Shown: one piece after another, positions 36,175 through 45,167 of the stretch
Layout: every line of letters begins with the position of its first letter
Numbering within the stretch: position 1 is the first letter of the stretch
Assembly: GCF_029024105.1 (NCBI RefSeq)
Contig: NZ_CP118963.1
Location: forward strand, 1,178,001-1,242,000
DNA length: 64,000 nucleotides
From: Acinetobacter lwoffii
GTDB lineage: Bacteria; Pseudomonadota; Gammaproteobacteria; Pseudomonadales; Moraxellaceae
Direction: 5' to 3'
Notes under the pieces: generated by a model
Told to the model about the DNA's origin: nothing
Databases searched by the model: none
Seen by the model: only the letters and a program-made list of their open reading frames with translations
Program-made: the position numbers and the translations under genes

Positions 36175-36612
36175 ATGTTAATTTCTAAAAGAAGATTGAT
36201 TCATGCTGCCTTATATGAAGGCATTCTGCTGGTCGTGATCGCTGTCCTGCTAAGTACATTGATGCATATGCCGCTTGAGGTCACCGGTGCACTCGGGATT
36301 GCCATGGCTCTGACTTCAGTACTCTGGAATATGCTGTTTAATCATTATTTTGAAAAATTTGAAGCGAAACATCGTTTAAAAAGAACCATTAAAGTGCGAA
36401 TTGCTCATGCAATTGGCTTTGAAGGCGGTTTGATGCTGGCGACCATTCCGATGGTGGCTTATGCCTTACACATGAGTCTGGCTCAGGCCTTTTTGCTGGA
36501 CTTAGCTCTAACCCTTTGTATTCTCGTATATACCTTTATTTTTCAGTGGATTTATGATCATCTAGAAGCCAGACTGGGGCTACAGCCAGATTATCGGAAA
36601 ATCTCATCATAA
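36175..36612 (+). CDS. aceI: PACE-family efflux transporter, AceI-like
   Basis: The 145-residue protein has four membrane helices in two PACE repeats. The essential Glu is at position 15 in HAALYEGILL, and the second repeat opens HAIGFEGGLM. NMLFNHYFEKFE and YTFIFQWIYDHLEARLG are hallmarks of AceI. The family expels chlorhexidine and short-chain diamines such as putrescine and cadaverine in exchange for protons. Divergent LysR control is likely. Confidence 0.93.
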   Translation: MLISKRRLIHAALYEGILLVVIAVLLSTLMHMPLEVTGALGIAMALTSVLWNMLFNHYFEKFEAKHRLKRTIKVRIAHAIGFEGGLMLATIPMVAYALHMSLAQAFLLDLALTLCILVYTFIFQWIYDHLEARLGLQPDYRKISS

Positions 36613-36681
36613 AATACAGCATAAAAAATACCACACAGTTCAGACTCCCTTTTCAGAATGCGAAAGGTGAAATATTCAGCG

Positions 36682-36710
36682 ATGAGGACTTGATCAAGTC
36701 CTCATTTTTT
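36682..36710 (+). terminator. Rho-independent terminator after the PACE gene
   Basis: A 10-bp stem ATGAGGACTT (36682-36691) pairs with AAGTCCTCAT (36696-36705) around GATC, followed by six T. Confidence 0.9.
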
Positions 36711-36787
36711 ATGCTCGAACCCAACTGAAAATTAAGCTATAAGACTTTGATTTTTTATTTTAATTTTTAAATTTATTGGGGAATTCA

Positions 36788-38972
36788 ATGTTATTTAGAC
36801 GAGTGACCTTGTCAGTGTCCATCGTGTTGCTGATGTCTGGTTGTGGGGGGTGGAGGAGGTGAGAGCAGTACCTCACAGCCGACGCTTCCCGATCCCGTAA
36901 TTTCACCAGGTACGGGAGAGCAGCTGAGCAAAATTGCAGAGTTTAAGGTTCTGGATGTAGGTTCGGAATTAACAGCAGGGAATTTCGGTCTGAAAACCTG
37001 GAATCCCACCGCCATGGTGGTAAATGGCGATGTCCTTTATATTGCCAATAGTCAGGCCGAATCGAATATTTTACGTTATGACTTAAAACAAAAACGTGCA
37101 CTCAGTGCGATTGATCCTATGAAAATTTCGGGTCTGGCCAAAAAATGGGACAGTCTGAATGATCTGGAAATTCATGCAGGGCGTTTGTATGTGGCCAATT
37201 ATGGCTCGAACCGAATTGATGTTTTAGATATTAGTAGCGAGCAACCGAACTTCATTATGGCACTCGGTACAGGTGTGTGGTGGGGCGATGCGCTTAATTA
37301 TGCGCTGGTACATAGCAATGCGGTGACTGCTGACGACCGTTATGTGTATGTGCCTGATATTGAAGGCCGCATTAATGTCTGGCGTCAAAGTGATGTGACG
37401 GCGCAGAACCATTTAAAAGCCAGGAAGTTTGCACGGCTCAGCTTACCGGGCTGTGCACGTAACTGTAATGCCCGTATGCAAGTCATGGGGAATTATCTGT
37501 ATACCAGCTTGCCGAATGGCACAACCTATGTTCACGATATCAATCAGATTCAGGAAAATGGAAATAATATTGCGCCCATTTTAACAGAAACGAATTTGTC
37601 GGCAGTCATGCATCGTCATAACGATGGCTTGGTCTATGTGTCACGAAATGATGGCACTGTAGAAAGCTACCGGGAAAAATCCTTTAACTTGGAGTCTATC
37701 TTATCCAGTAAAAGTGTAGATACTTTCCGAGATTATATTTTAAAAGGGCAAACCCAGAACAGCCGGTTAGCCAAGGCAAGTGATCTTTATATTTATGGTC
37801 AGAATCTGCTGCATATGGCCAATCAGAAAATTCATATTCTGCCAATGCTGACCCTGCAACAGAATAAATCGACTCAACTCAGTCCACCTGTGATATTAAC
37901 CGAATCTAAGGCACGCGAGAGAAGCCGTGTCTTACAGGATGGTGAATCATGGGAAACCTTGACCAATAGCAGCCAGCGTCATGTTTATATGAACCAGATT
38001 TTATCGGCAACACTGAATGGCAACCACCTGCATGTGCAAAGTTACAGTGCTGTGCCTGTACGTGATTTGCAGATTCGTGCCAAGATTAAAAACTCAGAAG
38101 ACTGGGTGATTCTGGCTAAGCTGGATCAATTGACGCCATTTTCAAAGGCAAATTTTGATCTCAAGTTGACCGATCAATCCCGTTTCCCTTTGCTAGATGG
38201 CACAGGTTCGGTCCAGCTGGCAGGTCTGAGTCAGACCACGCAAAATCCAAGTAATATTTTTGATCTGAAAATTAGCTCTGAGACTGATGAGCATGTCAAA
38301 AAGCTGAACCAGATTAAAGCCAAATGGAAAATTTATTTCGGTACTTATGATGAGCGAAATAAATGGTGCCGTATTACGCCGGTCTATGCCCGGGAATGGG
38401 TCATGATGATGACCAATCTGGCCTATATGCTCAGTACTCCAGAATTTGAAACCTTATGGTTTAACCATAAAGCGGTCATGGGACACGATTTTTTTGGCAA
38501 TGATGGTCAGGTAGAAGGGCCGAATGGTTTCTTTCAGCCAGAAGATTATGTCCGGATCTATCGGGAAATTCTTAACCGCAATGAAATTAATCTTGGCATT
38601 ACCAATATGGGTGGTGGTTTAGGTGGTGGAGCAGTATTAGGAGTAGATACTTGGTTATTCTATGGCCATTACAGATTATCTGGTTATCGAATTATTGCAC
38701 ATGAATTTGGTCATCATTGGGGCGGGCATAATAGTGCCTGGGCCATGTCGAATTATGGCTTTGAAGCTATGGTCGATTGGTTAAACTTCTATTTCCAGCG
38801 CCGTCCAGGCTCAATTCCTTATATGGACCCAAATGCGAATGCTTTCCACCTAACACCCGACAGCGCGCTTTGTCAGGGTGTGAACCAGAATATGGTGAAA
38901 GGTGTGGCATCGACTGCACCGTGGAACAAAGTGGATGAATATTTTAAAAATAACCCGATGCCAAATCCCTAA
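36788..38972 (+). pseudogene. lipoprotein with beta-propeller-like region and HExxH zinc-peptidase motif, frameshifted at a G6 tract
   Basis: From ATG 36788 the frame encodes a lipoprotein signal ending LMSGC (Cys19), then meets six G (36845-36850) and stops at TGA 36860. Removing one G joins it to the long frame running to 38972, reading SGCGGGGGESSTSQP, a typical lipoprotein start. The restored protein would have about 727 residues. Its N-terminal half (about 60-380) has repeated strands such as LYIANSQAESNILRYD and LYVANYGSNRIDVLDI, like YncE/NHL propellers. The C-terminal part has IIAHEFGHHWGGHNS with zinc ligands His638 and His642 and catalytic Glu639. Without the shift the ORF could start only at GTG 36843 and would lack a signal. 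Phase variation, a true mutation and a sequencing error are all possible. Confidence 0.75.
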
Positions 38973-38982
38973 AACATAAAAA

Positions 38983-39006
38983 ATCCCCTCATTTGAGGGG
39001 CTTTTT
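38983..39006. terminator. bidirectional terminator between the metalloprotease gene and the thiolase gene
   Basis: CCCCTC (38985-38990) pairs with GAGGGG (38995-39000) around ATTT, with an A tract on the left and a T tract on the right, so it can work for both convergent genes. Confidence 0.8.
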
Positions 39007-39025
39007 AATTGGATCGGTCAACAGA

Positions 39026-40543
39026 TTATTTTTCAATAATCGCCGTTACACCTTGACCACCGGCTGCACAGATCGATACCAGTACGCGACCTGAACCTTT
39101 CTGGTTAATCAGTTTTGCTGCTGTCGCAATGATACGACCGCCAGTTGCTGCAAACGGGTGACCGGCAGCAAGTGAAGAGCCTTTTACGTTCAATTTTGCA
39201 CGGTCAATTGAACCTAATGGTGCATCCAGACCTAAACGCTCTTTACAGAATTTCGGATCTTCCCAAGCTTTCAGCGTAGACAATACTTGAGATGCAAAAG
39301 CTTCATGAATTTCATAATAGTCGAAGTCTTGCAGTTTCAGACCTGCACGTTCCAGCATACGCGGCACGGCATAAGCAGGCGCCATCAACAGGCCTTCTTT
39401 TTTCTCGACAAAATCAACTGCGGCAGTTTCCTGGAAAGTCAGGTAAGCCAATACTTCATGACCATTTGCCTTCGCCCATTCTTCAGAAGCCAAGAGCACG
39501 CAAGAAGCACCATCTGTTAGCGGCGTAGAGTTACCTGCTGTCATGGTACGTGCATCACCTTTACCAAAAGCAGGTTTAAGTTTTGCCAGCTTCTCAACTG
39601 AAGAGTCTGGGCGCAGGTTGTTATCACGCTTAAGACCCAGGAATGGCGTGATCAGGTCATCAAAGAAACCTTCTTCGTATGCTGCAGCCATTTTCTGGTG
39701 TGAAGATGCAGCTAGCTCATCTTGCGCTTCACGGGAAATACCCCATTCCAGTGTGGTAATTGCCTGATGATCACCCATAGACAGACCTGTACGCGGTTCA
39801 CCATTTTTTGGTGCATCCATCAGGTCTTTCACATTGATTTTGGTCAGTGCTTTCAGACGGTCTTTTGCAGTTTTCGCAATGTTTAGCTCAAGCAGTGCTT
39901 TACGTAAACCATCACCAAAAGCAATCGGCGCATCGGAAGTTGTATCTACACCACCTGCAATGCCCACTTCGATTTGACCTAAAGCAATCTTGTTGGCAAC
40001 AAGAAATGCCGCTTGCAAACCGGTACCACATGCCTGCTGGATGTCATAAGCAGGCGTTTCAGGTGCAAGGGCAGTATTTAGTACACATTCACGGGTCATA
40101 TTGAAGTCACGGCTGTGTTTCAGTACTGCACCCGCAACCACTTCACCTAAGCGTTGACCTTGCAGATTAAAGCGTTCAACTAGGCCGTTCAGGGTTGCTG
40201 TAAACATGTCAGTATTGGATGCCGTAAAGTAAGCACCATTAGAACGTGCAAATGGAATGCGGTTACCACCGATAATCGCAACGCGGCGAACTGTATTTTG
40301 GCTCATGTTTGGTTCCTGTAGAACAGAAGTCTGTGTTGTAGAGATTAAATCTTTTTCAGATGAAGTCGTATTTTTGGCACGGGCAGGTGTGCTCCGTGTA
40401 CGCGAGGTTTTAGTCGGACTTTTTTCTGTCCCAGTGGCTGTGTCAGTATTTTTAGTGCTACGCTTGGTGCGCGTTGATGGTTTTGACACAGTTTCTGTCG
40501 CAGAGTTCTCGACTGCTGGATTTTCTTGAGTTGTTTTGCTCAT
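39026..40543 (-). CDS. acetyl-CoA C-acyltransferase (FadI/FadA2-like thiolase) with N-terminal extension
   Basis: The 505-residue frame from ATG 40543 has a thiolase core beginning at Met80 (MSQNTVRRVAIIGGNRIPFAR). Active-site elements are the nucleophile Cys in DIQQACGTGLQAAF, the His in EIHEAFASQ and the C-terminal CAAGGQG. Residues 1-79 are low-complexity and rich in Thr, Ser, Lys, Arg and Pro. The internal ATG at 40306 has a strong CAGGAACC ribosome binding site seven bases upstream and yields a normal 426-residue thiolase; the upstream ATG has only a weak one. The enzyme would cleave or form beta-ketoacyl-CoA. It is divergent from a FabG4-like reductase. Confidence 0.88.
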   Translation of the reverse strand: MSKTTQENPAVENSATETVSKPSTRTKRSTKNTDTATGTEKSPTKTSRTRSTPARAKNTTSSEKDLISTTQTSVLQEPNMSQNTVRRVAIIGGNRIPFARSNGAYFTASNTDMFTATLNGLVERFNLQGQRLGEVVAGAVLKHSRDFNMTRECVLNTALAPETPAYDIQQACGTGLQAAFLVANKIALGQIEVGIAGGVDTTSDAPIAFGDGLRKALLELNIAKTAKDRLKALTKINVKDLMDAPKNGEPRTGLSMGDHQAITTLEWGISREAQDELAASSHQKMAAAYEEGFFDDLITPFLGLKRDNNLRPDSSVEKLAKLKPAFGKGDARTMTAGNSTPLTDGASCVLLASEEWAKANGHEVLAYLTFQETAAVDFVEKKEGLLMAPAYAVPRMLERAGLKLQDFDYYEIHEAFASQVLSTLKAWEDPKFCKERLGLDAPLGSIDRAKLNVKGSSLAAGHPFAATGGRIIATAAKLINQKGSGRVLVSICAAGGQGVTAIIEK

Positions 40544-40783
40544 AAGGCTTTACCAGGCAAATAGATCGTCTTCTTGGTGTTTACATTAGCATAGAAGAGG
40601 ATAGGCTGTATTGACTACAATGACATTACAGACTGCGCTCAGGTCAAGTCATCTGCCTATTATCTCAAGTATGATTGGGCGGAATCTGGCGGATCTATTG
40701 AAATATATGTGTCTGGCATCATATTGAAGTTTAAGGGTAACTTTAGATCAACCAAAAATTAATTTGTATGAGAGATAATAAAC

Positions 40784-42175
40784 ATGACTGATCAGTACCA
40801 AACTTTTGCAAAATCTCCTATTGGTAAATTTGTCATTAAAAATTTGGGTCTGCCATCCCCAACTTCTTTAGAGCGTTTTGAGTCTGCTACACCTGTAGTC
40901 AAAGGTGCAGTATTGTTTGGAGCAGCACCGGCAAGTACCTTGACTGGTGCTATTGCTCAGGTTCTGGCAAATATTCATGCCAATAGCTATGCAGGTAACA
41001 ATGCTGAATTACAACAGGCTGCTGCATCAGCTGGACTGAATCTGGGTGCATTTAATCCAGGCGATAAAGAATCAAAATTCAAAGTTGTCATTTTTGATGC
41101 TTCAGGAATCGAAAACTCAGAACAGTTAAAATCACTTTATGATTTCTTCAACCCGATTGCACGTCAAATCCAAAGTTCTGGCCGTGTCGTGATTGTAGGA
41201 ACTACGCCTGAAACTGCTAAATCAGTCAGCCAGTCCATTGCTCAACGCGCACTGGAAGGTTTTGTAAAATCTGTGGGTAAAGAGTTTAAAAAGGGAATTT
41301 CAGCGAACCTGATCTATGTAGATGCTGGTGCTAAAGCAAATCTTGAGTCTGCTTTACGTTTTGCAGTTTCTCCACGGTCTGCCTATGTTTCTGGTCAGGT
41401 GATCCGTGTTTCACCTGCTGAAAAAGTGGATGTGGACTGGACTAAACCATTAGCAGGCAAAACTGCTGTAGTAACCGGTGCGAGCCGTGGTATTGGTGAA
41501 GCGATTGCTCATGTATTGGCACGTGATGGTGCACATGTCATCTGTCTGGATGTTCCGCAGCAGCAAGCGGACCTTGATCGTGTAGCCGGTGAAATTGGCG
41601 GTTCAACTTTAGCTATTGATATTACTGCTGCAGATGCAGGTGAGAAAATCAAAGCGGCAGCAGCTGAGCAGGGTGGTCTGGACATTATTGTGCACAATGC
41701 CGGTATTACCCGTGACAAGACTTTGGCCAATATGAAGCCTGAGCTATGGGATCTGGTGATTAACATCAACCTGTCTGCGATTGAACGTGTAAATGACTAT
41801 TTAATCTCCAACGATGGTCTAAATGCCAATGGTCGTATTATCTGTGTATCCTCAATTTCAGGCATTGCAGGTAACCTGGGTCAAACCAACTATGCAGCGT
41901 CTAAAGCGGGTGTGATTGGTGTGGTGAAATTCACAGCACCAACTTTAAAAAATGGTATAACCATTAATGCCGTTGCACCGGGCTTTATCGAAACACAAAT
42001 GACGGCTGCGATTCCATTTGCGATCCGTGAAGCGGGCCGCCGTATGAATTCGATGAGTCAAGGCGGTCTACCTGTCGATGTTGCAGAAACGATTGCAATG
42101 TTTGCTGCTACTGCATCAACAGGTTTAAATGGCAACGTGATACGTGTATGTGGTCAAAGTCTTTTAGGGGCTTAA
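40784..42175 (+). CDS. FabG4-like 3-oxoacyl-(ACP/CoA) reductase with extra N-terminal domain
   Basis: This 463-residue protein is about 200 residues longer than ordinary FabG. Residues 1-215 form a degenerate Rossmann-like domain without a GxxxGxG motif. Residues 221-463 are a canonical short-chain dehydrogenase with TGASRGIG (231-238), NNAG-type HNAGITRDKTLANM, catalytic Tyr370 and Lys374 in YAASK, and a PGFIETQM segment. This two-domain layout is that of mycobacterial FabG4 (high-molecular-weight FabG). It is followed by a MaoC-type hydratase and divergent from a thiolase. Confidence 0.88.
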   Translation: MTDQYQTFAKSPIGKFVIKNLGLPSPTSLERFESATPVVKGAVLFGAAPASTLTGAIAQVLANIHANSYAGNNAELQQAAASAGLNLGAFNPGDKESKFKVVIFDASGIENSEQLKSLYDFFNPIARQIQSSGRVVIVGTTPETAKSVSQSIAQRALEGFVKSVGKEFKKGISANLIYVDAGAKANLESALRFAVSPRSAYVSGQVIRVSPAEKVDVDWTKPLAGKTAVVTGASRGIGEAIAHVLARDGAHVICLDVPQQQADLDRVAGEIGGSTLAIDITAADAGEKIKAAAAEQGGLDIIVHNAGITRDKTLANMKPELWDLVININLSAIERVNDYLISNDGLNANGRIICVSSISGIAGNLGQTNYAASKAGVIGVVKFTAPTLKNGITINAVAPGFIETQMTAAIPFAIREAGRRMNSMSQGGLPVDVAETIAMFAATASTGLNGNVIRVCGQSLLGA

Positions 42176-42204
42176 AGCATTCAAATTCTCTCTTGCGCTT
42201 TTAT

Positions 42205-42290
42205 TGAAGCTCAGGGGGAGGATTTAGGAGAGGGAGATTAGGGGCTTTTTTTAGCCCTCTCTCTAACTCTCTCCCAAAGGGAGAGAGAAC
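42205..42290. repeat. palindromic, purine/pyrimidine-biased intergenic repeat (REP-like)
   Basis: The stretch contains a perfect 9-bp hairpin, CTCTCTCCC-AAA-GGGAGAGAG (42267-42287). It also has a larger imperfect inverted repeat joining GGAGGATTTAGGAGAGG (left) with CCCTCTCTCTAACTCTC (right) around a T run. This has the look of a dispersed intergenic palindrome. The T run after GGGGC may also act as a terminator or attenuator before the MaoC gene. Confidence 0.5.
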
Positions 42291-42332
42291 TCCACTCATA
42301 TATAAATGAAAAGAATATTTTAAAGGTTCAGT

Positions 42333-43187
42333 ATGAATACGCGCCATTTTAGTCAACTTCCAAAACCTTATTTAGCCTATCCAAAAGTGATTCAGGGCTT
42401 GATTTTTAAAAAGCCGAAAGCTGAAAAAGTTCTACCGCAAGTTGAATATGTGGTGGATTCATTCAAGGTCGATCAAAAACATTTGAAAGCTTATAATGAA
42501 GTCTGCGGTTTTAAAAATAATGGTTATATTCCAGCAATCTATCTGACGGTGCTTTCACAAAGTCTGCAAATGCACATGATGACTTCAGAAGCATTTCCAT
42601 TTCCGATCTTGGGCTTGGTACATATCCGTAACCAAGTGAAGCAATACCGTAAAATTGGCGTCAATGAAACCTTGACCCTATCATGCAAATTTGGCGAATT
42701 GCAGCCGCACGATAAAGGCGTGCAGTTTGATTTCATTACTACAGTCAAAGTGGGAGGCGAGGTCGTAGTTGAAGCATTGACGACTTATCTGTCACGTCAA
42801 AAGACCAATGCTAAAGCTGCTGCAAAACCTGCAGAAAGCCAAGCGCCAGAATATATACTCAATAATGAATGGAACATCTCGGAGAATACTGGTCGTCGTT
42901 ATGCCATGACCTCAGGCGACTTTAACTTGATCCATATTCATGCAGTCACAGCGAAAGCTTTTGGTTTTAAACAGGCGATTGCACATGGTATGTGGAGCAA
43001 GGCCAAAGCACTGGCGAATCTGTCATTGCCAGATGCTTATGAAGCTGATGTCTGGTTCAAGTTGCCGATGTACTTGCCATCTAAAGTTGAGTTCCTGACG
43101 GCACAGGCAGCCAATGATACAGATTTTCTGATACGAAGCAGTAAAAATCAAAAACCACACGTCACCGGCCATATCAAAGCAATTTAA
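42333..43187 (+). CDS. MaoC-domain hydratase (HtdX-like)
   Basis: The 284-residue hot-dog-fold protein's C-terminal MaoC domain carries the (R)-hydratase-type motif SGDFNLIHIHAVTAKAFGF (about residues 195-213), with the catalytic Asp and His, and then AIAHGMWS. The first half (about 20-150) is a second, degenerate hot-dog unit. It probably hydrates trans-2-enoyl-CoA. Its place after the FabG4-like reductase and near the thiolase mirrors the mycobacterial htdX-fabG4-fadA2 cluster. AAAGG precedes ATG 42333. Confidence 0.85.
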   Translation: MNTRHFSQLPKPYLAYPKVIQGLIFKKPKAEKVLPQVEYVVDSFKVDQKHLKAYNEVCGFKNNGYIPAIYLTVLSQSLQMHMMTSEAFPFPILGLVHIRNQVKQYRKIGVNETLTLSCKFGELQPHDKGVQFDFITTVKVGGEVVVEALTTYLSRQKTNAKAAAKPAESQAPEYILNNEWNISENTGRRYAMTSGDFNLIHIHAVTAKAFGFKQAIAHGMWSKAKALANLSLPDAYEADVWFKLPMYLPSKVEFLTAQAANDTDFLIRSSKNQKPHVTGHIKAI

Positions 43188-43196
43188 ATCTGAATC

Positions 43197-43224
43197 AAAA
43201 GCCTAAACCCGATTTAGGCTTTTT
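43197..43224 (+). terminator. Rho-independent terminator after the MaoC gene
   Basis: AAAGCCTAAA (43198-43207) pairs with TTTAGGCTTT (43213-43222) around CCCGA; further T follow. Confidence 0.85.
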
Positions 43225-43246
43225 CATTTTAAGGGATCAATATTCT

Positions 43247-44512
43247 ATGGATAGAATGATGCAGCCAATTAAAGATTATCTGTTTGCTGATCAGCATAAT
43301 TATCAGGGCAATGTCGATGAGCGTTTCAGTGACCTTGCCCGTCAGTTTAGCCGTTTGCAGGATGCACGTACCGAACAGGGTGGTGCCGCACTGGTGGTAT
43401 ATTTTGAGGGGCAAAAGGTCGTCGATATTTATACCGGTAAAAAGTCTGTCACTGAAAACTGGCAACCGGATACCATGTCGCTGTGTTATTCCACAGGTAA
43501 AGGTGTGCTGGCGACTTTGGCGCATATTCTGGTCAGTCAAGGTTATCTGGATTATGATCGACCGGTTGCAGAATACTGGTCTGAATTTGCACAAAAGGGT
43601 AAAGAAAATATTACTCTGGCACATATGCTCAGTCATCAAAGTGGCCTGTTTGATATCCGTAATATGATTGATGATGCCACTGAAATGGCCGACTGGTCGC
43701 ATATGCTGGACCGGATTGCGACAGCAGAACCACGTTTTCAGGTTGCTACAGATGCCGCTTATCAACCGCTGACCTTTGGCTGGCAGGTGGGTGGTGTACT
43801 GGAAAAAGCAACAGGTAAAAAACTGGGTGTACTGATGAAGGAATATCTGGTTCAGCCATTACAATTAAATGGCGCCTATTTCAGCGTGCCGACGAATGAG
43901 TTGGCTCGGGTGGCCTTACCTATTTTAAAGCCTAAGGTAACCAAGTCTCAAACACAGACTTCGAAAAAAACCACACCAAGAAAGCCGAACCTGATGGAGC
44001 GAGCCTTGGTCTTTAGCGGGCAGGATCCTCAGGATTTTCAGGATGGCATGATTCCCAAAGGCATGAAGAAATTCAGTTTCTTTAGTGAGGCAGGTCTAAA
44101 AGCGATTATTCCGTCTGCCAATGGAGTATTTACCGCAGAGAGTCTGGCAAAAATCTATGCCATGCTGGCCAGTCGTGGTGAATGGCAAGGACAGCAACTG
44201 ATTTCGCCTGAGATGTTCCAACGTCTGAGTCAGGTGCAATACAAAACAAGAGATCGGGTCATGCCTTTACCGATGCACTGGCGCTTGGGTTACCACCGTG
44301 TTCTCACTTTAGGAAAAGCCTCTAAAGGTTTTGGTCATATGGGCTTTAATGGCTCTGGTGCCTGGTGTGACCCTGAACGGAATTTAAGTTTTGCCTATAC
44401 GCATAATTTCCCGACAGGTTCATTAACCGGAGATTACCGTCTTTGGGGCCTGACGCAGGAAACCTTGCGCTGTGCGGATGCGGTACTGACCGGCCGCAAA
44501 GGCTGGCGCTAA
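43247..44512 (+). CDS. beta-lactamase-fold serine hydrolase (esterase EstB-like)
   Basis: The 421-residue class C beta-lactamase-like protein has the nucleophile motif S-x-x-K as Ser82-Thr-Gly-Lys85 in CYSTGKGVL and a Tyr-containing YQPLTFGW segment near residue 167. A C-terminal HMGFNGSGAWCDP region replaces the KTG motif. There is no signal peptide, so it is more likely a cytoplasmic esterase than a secreted beta-lactamase. Substrate unknown. AAGGGATC precedes ATG 43247. Confidence 0.85.
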   Translation: MDRMMQPIKDYLFADQHNYQGNVDERFSDLARQFSRLQDARTEQGGAALVVYFEGQKVVDIYTGKKSVTENWQPDTMSLCYSTGKGVLATLAHILVSQGYLDYDRPVAEYWSEFAQKGKENITLAHMLSHQSGLFDIRNMIDDATEMADWSHMLDRIATAEPRFQVATDAAYQPLTFGWQVGGVLEKATGKKLGVLMKEYLVQPLQLNGAYFSVPTNELARVALPILKPKVTKSQTQTSKKTTPRKPNLMERALVFSGQDPQDFQDGMIPKGMKKFSFFSEAGLKAIIPSANGVFTAESLAKIYAMLASRGEWQGQQLISPEMFQRLSQVQYKTRDRVMPLPMHWRLGYHRVLTLGKASKGFGHMGFNGSGAWCDPERNLSFAYTHNFPTGSLTGDYRLWGLTQETLRCADAVLTGRKGWR

Positions 44513-44590
44513 ATATCCCTGATTTGGGAGTTTAGCCCGTCAGACAAATATGCTATTTTGTCGCGCAGTCCATGGCTATGGTGTGAAGTA

Positions 44591-45034
44591 ATGAAAAAAG
44601 TGCTGGTGATTCCTTTGGTCGCAAGCAGTGCGTTGTTCGGATGTCAGGATCCGAATCAGCCGGCTGCAAAAACGGTGATGGAAGCCAAAGCTCAGATTCC
44701 TGCCTGGGTCGGGAGTTATCAGGGCACGACGCCATGTATGGGATGTTTTTCAAGTTGTGAAGATTGTCCAGGCATGGCAGTGGCCTTGACCTTGAATGAA
44801 GATCAGACCTTTACTTTACAGCGTGAAAGTTTAAGTGGACATAATGAAATTGAAACGATGAGCGGGCAGATTCGGTTTCAGGATGAATCACAACAAAAGA
44901 TTGAACTACTGAATGTCGATACCCGAAATCTGCTCTATGTCGATCTGAAAAAGCATGTTCTGGAAATTCGTGAAGATCAAACAGGCAAACGCTACCAGAT
45001 GCAAAGTGACTTTATCCTGTTTGAATCCGTCTAA
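44591..45034 (+). CDS. NlpE-like copper-resistance/stress lipoprotein
   Basis: The protein has 147 residues from ATG 44591; the longer frame from 44558 would place 11 extra residues before the signal peptide. The signal peptide ends ALFGC (lipid Cys18). The NlpE N-terminal domain opens WVGSYQGTTPC, but instead of the usual single CxxC it has C-x2-C-x3-C-x2-C (Cys49, 52, 56, 59). In E. coli NlpE activates the Cpx response and is linked to copper. The four-cysteine cluster may bind metal; that is inference. Confidence 0.8.
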   Translation: MKKVLVIPLVASSALFGCQDPNQPAAKTVMEAKAQIPAWVGSYQGTTPCMGCFSSCEDCPGMAVALTLNEDQTFTLQRESLSGHNEIETMSGQIRFQDESQQKIELLNVDTRNLLYVDLKKHVLEIREDQTGKRYQMQSDFILFESV

Positions 45035-45167
45035 TTTTAAAAAAGCATCTGTTTTATATCCCTTTTTCAATGATTTTGATCAAGGGATTTTTATTCTTTA
45101 TAAACCGGCATTCATTTCACTATTTCATAAAAAAACAGTATGCTTAGACCTGTAAAAAGGAGCATAC

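Noticed and set aside
43247..44512. A possible antibiotic-resistance beta-lactamase
   Set aside because: Although it has a S-x-x-K motif, it lacks a signal peptide and the KTG motif and is closer to EstB-like esterases.
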